Shown here one piece after another: positions 14,408 through 18,219 of a stretch of DNA of 18,219 nucleotides; the first letter of the stretch is position 1; every line of letters begins with the position of its first letter. The notes beneath the pieces were generated by a model. That model was given only the letters and a program-made list of their open reading frames with translations. It did no database searches and was not told the DNA's origin. The translations under genes were made by a program, and so were the position numbers. Origin of the DNA: Gammaproteobacteria bacterium RBG_16_57_12 (GTDB taxonomy: Bacteria > Pseudomonadota > Gammaproteobacteria > RBG-16-57-12); the NCBI GenBank assembly GCA_001801365.1, contig MGXL01000055.1:22459-40677 (forward strand). Direction: 5' to 3'.

Positions 14408-15510
14408 GGGCCGATGGCCTGCGCGCCCAGATCGACGCTGTTGTCGAGGATGACCTTCTGGTCATTGCGGAGCTTGACCTGTCCGGTGCTGACCACCTGT
14501 TCGCCCGCGGCGAGTCCTTCGATGATTTCAATCCGGTTGCCGCGCACCGCGCCGGTCTTGACCTGGCGGCGCTGGATCGTCAGCTCCTTGTCCTGGCCCG
14601 TGATGACGAACACTGAATTGCCGTAGGGCGCATACATCACGGCGGTTTGCGGCAGGGTCAGCGCCTGTTTTTTGGCCGGCAGCAGGATGCGCATATCGGC
14701 AAACATGCCCGGGCGCAGCTCGCCTTTGGGATTGTCCAGGGTCGCGCGCACCCTGATATTGCGGGTCTGCGCGTCCAGCCCGGGATTGATGGCGGTGACA
14801 CGCCCGGTGAAGCTCCGGCCGGGGCGGCTCTGCACCTGCAGCTCGACCGCAAGCCCGAGGGCCAGCTCGGCCATATTACGCTCCGGCAGGGAAAAATCGC
14901 CATGGATCGGATTGAGCTTTTGTAACAGCACAATCGGGGAGCCGGGAGCGAGGTATTGGCCGAGATTGACCTGGCGTATGCCCAGATAGCCTGCAAAAGG
15001 GGCGCGGATCTTTTTCTTCCCGATCAGGGCCTGCTTGGCCGCCACCAGGGCCCGGGTCTTCTCCAGCAGGGCCTGGGCGAGGTCATGGTCGGACTGGGAG
15101 ATCTTTTTGTCATCCTGATACAGCCGGTCCATGCGCGCGAAATTGAGCTCCGCCAGCTTGAATTCGGCCTGCAGGCCGGCCAGCTCGGCCTGATCCACGC
15201 TGTCATCCAGCTCCAGCAGCAGCTCGCCTGCCTTGACATACTCGCCGGAGCGCAGCGGAATGGCGCTCACTTGACCGGCGACTTCGGTGGTCACATCGAT
15301 ATCCTGTGTGGCGACCAGGCTGCCGACCGCCTGCAGGGAAGACTGCCAGACCTCGGCCTGCACCTCTGCCGATGCCACGGTGGCGGGCGGAGGCGGGGCC
15401 TTGAACTGCGCGGCCATTTGCCTGCCGGTATAGGCCTTCCAGCCGAATATGCCGCCGAAGATCAGCAGCAAGACGACGATCATGATCGCCAGACGCTTGT
15501 ACACGGTCAT
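14404..15510 (-). CDS. RND efflux periplasmic adaptor (membrane fusion protein)
   Basis: A 368-residue HlyD/AcrA-type adaptor that would bridge the RND pump to an outer-membrane channel. Residues 6-23 form one membrane anchor. Then come the first half of the lipoyl motif (around VAGQVSAIPLRSGEYVKAGE), a short helical hairpin (about 110-155), the second lipoyl half (IRAPFAGYLG), a beta-barrel with the family signature NIRVRATLDNPKGELRPGM, and a membrane-proximal end. There is no lipobox cysteine. The start is unsettled: AGGAG touches the ATG at 15510 with no spacing, while a GTG two codons on (15504) has an ideal 6-nt spacing. The pump gene follows with a 4-bp overlap. SlyD lies 71 bp upstream in the same direction, with no obvious terminator between. 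Confidence 0.93.
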   Translation of the reverse strand: MTVYKRLAIMIVVLLLIFGGIFGWKAYTGRQMAAQFKAPPPPATVASAEVQAEVWQSSLQAVGSLVATQDIDVTTEVAGQVSAIPLRSGEYVKAGELLLELDDSVDQAELAGLQAEFKLAELNFARMDRLYQDDKKISQSDHDLAQALLEKTRALVAAKQALIGKKKIRAPFAGYLGIRQVNLGQYLAPGSPIVLLQKLNPIHGDFSLPERNMAELALGLAVELQVQSRPGRSFTGRVTAINPGLDAQTRNIRVRATLDNPKGELRPGMFADMRILLPAKKQALTLPQTAVMYAPYGNSVFVITGQDKELTIQRRQVKTGAVRGNRIEIIEGLAAGEQVVSTGQVKLRNDQKVILDNSVDLGAQAIGP

Positions 15511-15581
15511 CTCCTGAATGTCTTTACCCGCTGATGAGGGTCCGATGGCTGAACAATCATGCCTACCTGGCTCTCAGCCTG

Positions 15582-16076
15582 CTAGTGATGATGTCCACCC
15601 GCGCCATGCACATGCCCATGCGCCAGTTCTTCTTCACTGGCCTCACGCACGCTGATCACGTCGATATCAAAGGACAGTATTTTACTGGCATAGGGATGAT
15701 TGGCGTCGACATCCAGATTCTTGAGACCCACCTTGACCACCCGGACCACCTGGGGTCCGTTGTTAGTGTTCACCTGCACCATCATGCCGGGGGTATATTT
15801 CACCTTGCCCTTGCCCGGATTGACCACATGGCTCATCGGCACGCGCAGCAGCGCCTCTTCCCGGCGCTCGCCATAGGCCTGCGCGGGCGACAGTGTCACG
15901 GAGACATGATCCCCCGCCTGCTGGCCGGTAAGCGCCTCCTCGAGGCCCGGCAACATGCCGTGATGGCCATGCAGATAGGCCAGCGGCTGGCCCCCGTGCG
16001 AATCCTCCAGCACACCCTGCCCCGGTTCGCTCACACGATAATGGAAAGTGACGACGGTGTTTCCGGCAATCAACAT
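15582..16076 (-). CDS. slyD: FKBP-type peptidyl-prolyl isomerase SlyD
   Basis: A 164-residue cytosolic prolyl isomerase and chaperone. The FKBP fold is formed by the N-terminal strand (AGNTVVTFHYRV), the GMLPGLEEALTGQQAGD turn near residue 40, AYGER, and a closing DANHPYASKILSFDIDVISV strand. The insert between (about 75-120) corresponds to the insert-in-flap domain that holds unfolded substrates. The tail AHGHVHGAGGHHH (152-164) has six histidines and should bind Ni or Zn, as in the E. coli protein, which feeds nickel to hydrogenase maturation. It lies between two efflux operons in the same direction, 81 bp after the MacB-like permease, and may have its own promoter. Ribosome site is weak. 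I see no nickel enzyme gene nearby. Confidence 0.9.
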   Translation of the reverse strand: MLIAGNTVVTFHYRVSEPGQGVLEDSHGGQPLAYLHGHHGMLPGLEEALTGQQAGDHVSVTLSPAQAYGERREEALLRVPMSHVVNPGKGKVKYTPGMMVQVNTNNGPQVVRVVKVGLKNLDVDANHPYASKILSFDIDVISVREASEEELAHGHVHGAGGHHH

Positions 16077-16108
16077 GGCTCAGGCTCTGTGTGGGATGAA
16101 TGAGGCCT

Positions 16109-16137
16109 ATTCTACACTGATCAAATATCGGCAGAAA
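16109..16137 (-). promoter_or_regulatory. Possible sigma70 promoter for slyD
   Basis: Read leftward, TAGAAT (16109-16114) resembles a -10 with five of six matches. It is preceded after 17 bp by TTTCTG (16132-16137), a poor -35. Transcription would begin about 25 nt before the slyD ATG. The weak -35 keeps confidence low. Confidence 0.3.
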
Positions 16138-16157
16138 GAAAGGCCTGGCTGCCGGCG

Positions 16158-17363
16158 TCATTCATGCCGCAAGGCGACGATGGGGTCCAGCCGGGCCGCG
16201 CGGCGCGCCGGAACATAGCCAAAAATAACGCCCACGGAGGCGGAAAACAGGAATGCCACCACGACGATTCCGGGATTATAGATAAACGGCATGTCCATGA
16301 GGCCCGAGATGAAATAGGAGGCAAAAAACGACAGCACGATGCCGAAGATACCGCCCAGGGAGGATAAAGCCACGGCCTCGACGAGAAACTGCAGCATCAC
16401 GTCGCGCTCCATCGCCCCCACGGCCAGGCGAATGCCGATCTCGCGGGTCCGCTCCGTGACCGAGACCAGCATGATATTCATGATGCCGATGCCGCCGACC
16501 ACCAGGCTGATGGCGGCAACCGTGCCCAGCAGCGAGGTCAGCGCCCGCGTGGTGCCTGTCAGAGTGTCCGCGATCTCCTGCATATCCCGGATGGTGAAGT
16601 TGTCATCTTCAAACTGGCCGATGTGGCGGCGCTCGCGCATCAATATCTCAAGGTCTTTTTTCACCTTGCTTGTCGCGATGCCGTCATGCGCCGAGAGATG
16701 GATCTGGGCGACATCCTGATTGCCGGCAATGCGGCGCCAGTAGGTGCGCAGGGGCAGCAGGATGATATCGTCCTGATCCGAGCCCATCGCCGTCTGGCCC
16801 TTGACAGCCAGCACGCCGATGACTTCGCAGGATACCTTCTTCAGGCGCAGCGTGTCGCCGATGGGATCGGAATTGCCGAATAACTCCTTGCGCACGGTCG
16901 CGCCGATGATGCAGGCCGCCTTGCCGGTATGCAGCTCGCTGTCCGTGAACTGGCGGCCGTTGGCCATCGCCCAGTTGCGCACGACAAAGAATTCATTGTC
17001 GGTGCCGGTCACATTGGTGGACCAGTTGGCGTTGCCGAAAACCGCCACGGCCTGTTGTGAAGCGATCGGCGCGGCGGCGGCGACCGTGTTCATATCTCGC
17101 AGGATGGCGGCCACATCATCCAGGCTGAAGGCGGGGGCCGCACTCGATTGCCCGTGCATGAAACGCTGCCCCGCGCGCAGGGTCAGCAGGTTGCTGCCGA
17201 GACTGGCGATCTGCGCCGAGACCTGCTCGGTGGCGCCGCGTCCGAGGTTGACCATGGTGATCACGGCCGCCACGCCGACGATGATGCCCAGCATGGTCAG
17301 CACTGAACGCAAGGCATTCACGCGGATGGCCCGCATCGCCAGCATCAGCGAGTTCCACAGCAT
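16158..17363 (-). CDS. MacB-like ABC transporter permease (FtsX family)
   Basis: A 401-residue permease of the MacB type. One N-terminal helix (about 18-40, in [17 protein letters not shown]) leads into a periplasmic MacB core domain (about 45-265). Three C-terminal FtsX helices follow: about 275-300 ([14 protein letters not shown], then the conserved [15 protein letters not shown]), 325-355 and 365-390. It works with the separate ATPase encoded just upstream; in E. coli MacB both parts are fused in one chain, so this is the split arrangement. The ATG shares one base with the ATPase stop (TGATG), with GGGGAG 8 nt before it. Such systems export peptides, macrolides, siderophores or lipoproteins; the substrate here cannot be told. 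Confidence 0.93.
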   Translation of the reverse strand: MLWNSLMLAMRAIRVNALRSVLTMLGIIVGVAAVITMVNLGRGATEQVSAQIASLGSNLLTLRAGQRFMHGQSSAAPAFSLDDVAAILRDMNTVAAAAPIASQQAVAVFGNANWSTNVTGTDNEFFVVRNWAMANGRQFTDSELHTGKAACIIGATVRKELFGNSDPIGDTLRLKKVSCEVIGVLAVKGQTAMGSDQDDIILLPLRTYWRRIAGNQDVAQIHLSAHDGIATSKVKKDLEILMRERRHIGQFEDDNFTIRDMQEIADTLTGTTRALTSLLGTVAAISLVVGGIGIMNIMLVSVTERTREIGIRLAVGAMERDVMLQFLVEAVALSSLGGIFGIVLSFFASYFISGLMDMPFIYNPGIVVVAFLFSASVGVIFGYVPARRAARLDPIVALRHE

Positions 17364-18067
17364 CAGCGCGACTCCCCGTTCTGCCGCTCGCCGGCAATCC
17401 TGCCATCACGGAAATTCACGATGTGATGCGCATAGGCGGCCATCTCCGCCTCGTGGGTGACCATCACAATCGTAATGCCGCGCTCGCGATTCAGCTCGGT
17501 GAGCAGGCCCATGATGTCATGGCTGCGGGGGGTATCGAGATTCCCGGTCGGTTCGTCGGCCAGCAGCAGCGCCGGCTGCGTGGCCAGGGCGCGGGCAATG
17601 GCCACCCGCTGCTGTTGCCCGCCGGACAACTCCGCCGGGCTGTGCCCTTCCCGATCGAGCAGGCCCACGGCGGCCAGCGCCTCCCGCGCCTGGCGCTGGC
17701 GCTCGGCCCTGGGCATACCACGATAGATCAAAGGCAGCTCGACATTTTCCAGGGCGGTGGTGCGCGGCAACAGGTTGAAGCCCTGAAATACAAAGCCTAT
17801 AAACTGGCGGCGTATCAGCGCACGTTGATTGCGGGATATGCCGCCAACATCCGTACCCATGAAGCGGTAGACCCCGGTGCTCGGCTGGTCCAGACAGCCG
17901 ATGATGTTCATGCAGGTGGATTTGCCCGAGCCGCTCGGCCCCATCATGGCCACAAAATCGCCGCTATTGATGCGCAAGTCCACGCCGCGCATGGCCTGCA
18001 CAGCGGCCTGTCCCTTGCCATAGGACTTGGTGACGCCTTCGAGTTCAACCAGCACCGGGGATGTCAT
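17363..18067 (-). CDS. MacB-like ABC transporter ATPase
   Basis: A 234-residue ATP-binding subunit of the LolD/MacB group. Counting from the ATG at 18067, Walker [10 protein letters not shown] is at 43-51, the Q-loop Gln is at 95, the signature LSGGQ is at 147-151, Walker B LLLADEP is at 167-173 and the switch His205 is in VTHE. The PTGNLD motif typical of MacB/LolD ATPases follows Walker B. All catalytic elements are intact. The frame is open back to 18139, but ribosome-site spacing favours 18067 (GAGGA 5 nt upstream); an adjacent ATG at 18070 is also possible. The stop overlaps the permease start by one base, and the adaptor stop is 16 bp upstream, so adaptor, ATPase and permease form one operon. 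Confidence 0.95.
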   Translation of the reverse strand: MTSPVLVELEGVTKSYGKGQAAVQAMRGVDLRINSGDFVAMMGPSGSGKSTCMNIIGCLDQPSTGVYRFMGTDVGGISRNQRALIRRQFIGFVFQGFNLLPRTTALENVELPLIYRGMPRAERQRQAREALAAVGLLDREGHSPAELSGGQQQRVAIARALATQPALLLADEPTGNLDTPRSHDIMGLLTELNRERGITIVMVTHEAEMAAYAHHIVNFRDGRIAGERQNGESR

Positions 18068-18083
18068 CATTATCCTCGGAAGA

Positions 18084-18219
18084 TCAATGGATGCCTTGCC
18101 CCTGGTTTGCAGCCAGGGTATCGACCAGCACCTCCACACCGGGCTGCAGACCGCCCGCCAGTACTTCCGTCACCCGGCCATTGCTGGCGCCCGTGGTCAC
18201 GGGGATACTGACTGGCGCG
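18084..18219 (-). CDS. C-terminus of MacA-like periplasmic adaptor (cut by window edge)
   Basis: Only the last 44 residues are present; the rest lies beyond the right edge. The readable part, with ITGASNG-like wording (VTTGASNGRVTEV) and LAGGLQPGVEVLVDT, matches the membrane-proximal domain of HlyD/MacA-type adaptors. The stop TGA is at 18084-18086, 16 bp before the ATPase start. Its position at the head of the ATPase and permease genes supports a MacA-like role, joining the ABC exporter to an outer-membrane channel. Confidence 0.75.
   Translation of the reverse strand, partial: APVSIPVTTGASNGRVTEVLAGGLQPGVEVLVDTLAANQGQGIH

Noticed and set aside
13508..14626. 372-codon plus-strand open frame
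   Set aside because: Antisense to the RND pump and adaptor genes, rich in Gly/His/Asp as expected of a mirror frame, and unlike any family.
1..18219. tRNA, rRNA, CRISPR arrays, insertion sequences, integrases
   Set aside because: Looked for clustered direct repeats, transposase or integrase motifs and structured RNA genes; none seen.

Overview
The window looks like a chromosomal segment from a free-living proteobacterium, most likely a gammaproteobacterium. This rests on the gene families present (DUF1631 protein, a PAS/GAF/GGDEF/EAL protein, an AcrB-type RND pump, His-tailed SlyD, a MacAB-like exporter) and on evenly GC-rich coding sequence. The taxon was not tested. I see no rRNA, tRNA, CRISPR array, insertion sequence or phage gene, so this is not an obvious mobile island.

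Layout from left to right: (1) positions 1-1977, minus, the 5' part of a DUF1631 protein that runs off the left edge. (2) 1978-2371, a 394-bp AT-richer gap with two inverted repeats, leading into a single-domain globin on the plus strand (2372-2779). (3) 2798-3400, minus, a small radical SAM protein of the TatD-associated type, convergent with the globin. (4) 3580-5348, plus, a two-gene operon behind a recognisable promoter: a membrane ferric-reductase-like flavocytochrome and a membrane-anchored c-type cytochrome. The cytochrome has no methionine after the initiator. (5) 11057-5331, minus, a tightly packed run of a 1349-residue c-di-GMP enzyme with six sensory domains, a stand-alone FAD oxidoreductase resembling the oxidase half of MnmC, and an MnmM/YtqB-type methyltransferase. 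(6) 15510-11324, minus, an RND efflux adaptor and pump. (7) 15582-16076, minus, SlyD. (8) 18219-16158, minus, a MacAB-like tripartite exporter whose adaptor is cut by the right edge.

The most interesting part is the oxidase-methyltransferase pair. Its start and stop codons overlap by 8 bp (5905-5912). Together the two could perform the last two steps of mnm5U34 tRNA wobble modification (cmnm5U to nm5U to mnm5U). In Escherichia coli these steps are done by one fused protein, MnmC. The assignment is from sequence families and gene order, and is inference until tested. A second interesting unit is the flavocytochrome plus c cytochrome. It could carry electrons from cytosolic NAD(P)H across the membrane to a periplasmic haem whose sixth ligand cannot be Met. 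The globin, with its structured leader, may belong to the same redox or nitric-oxide theme, but nothing in the sequence proves that link.
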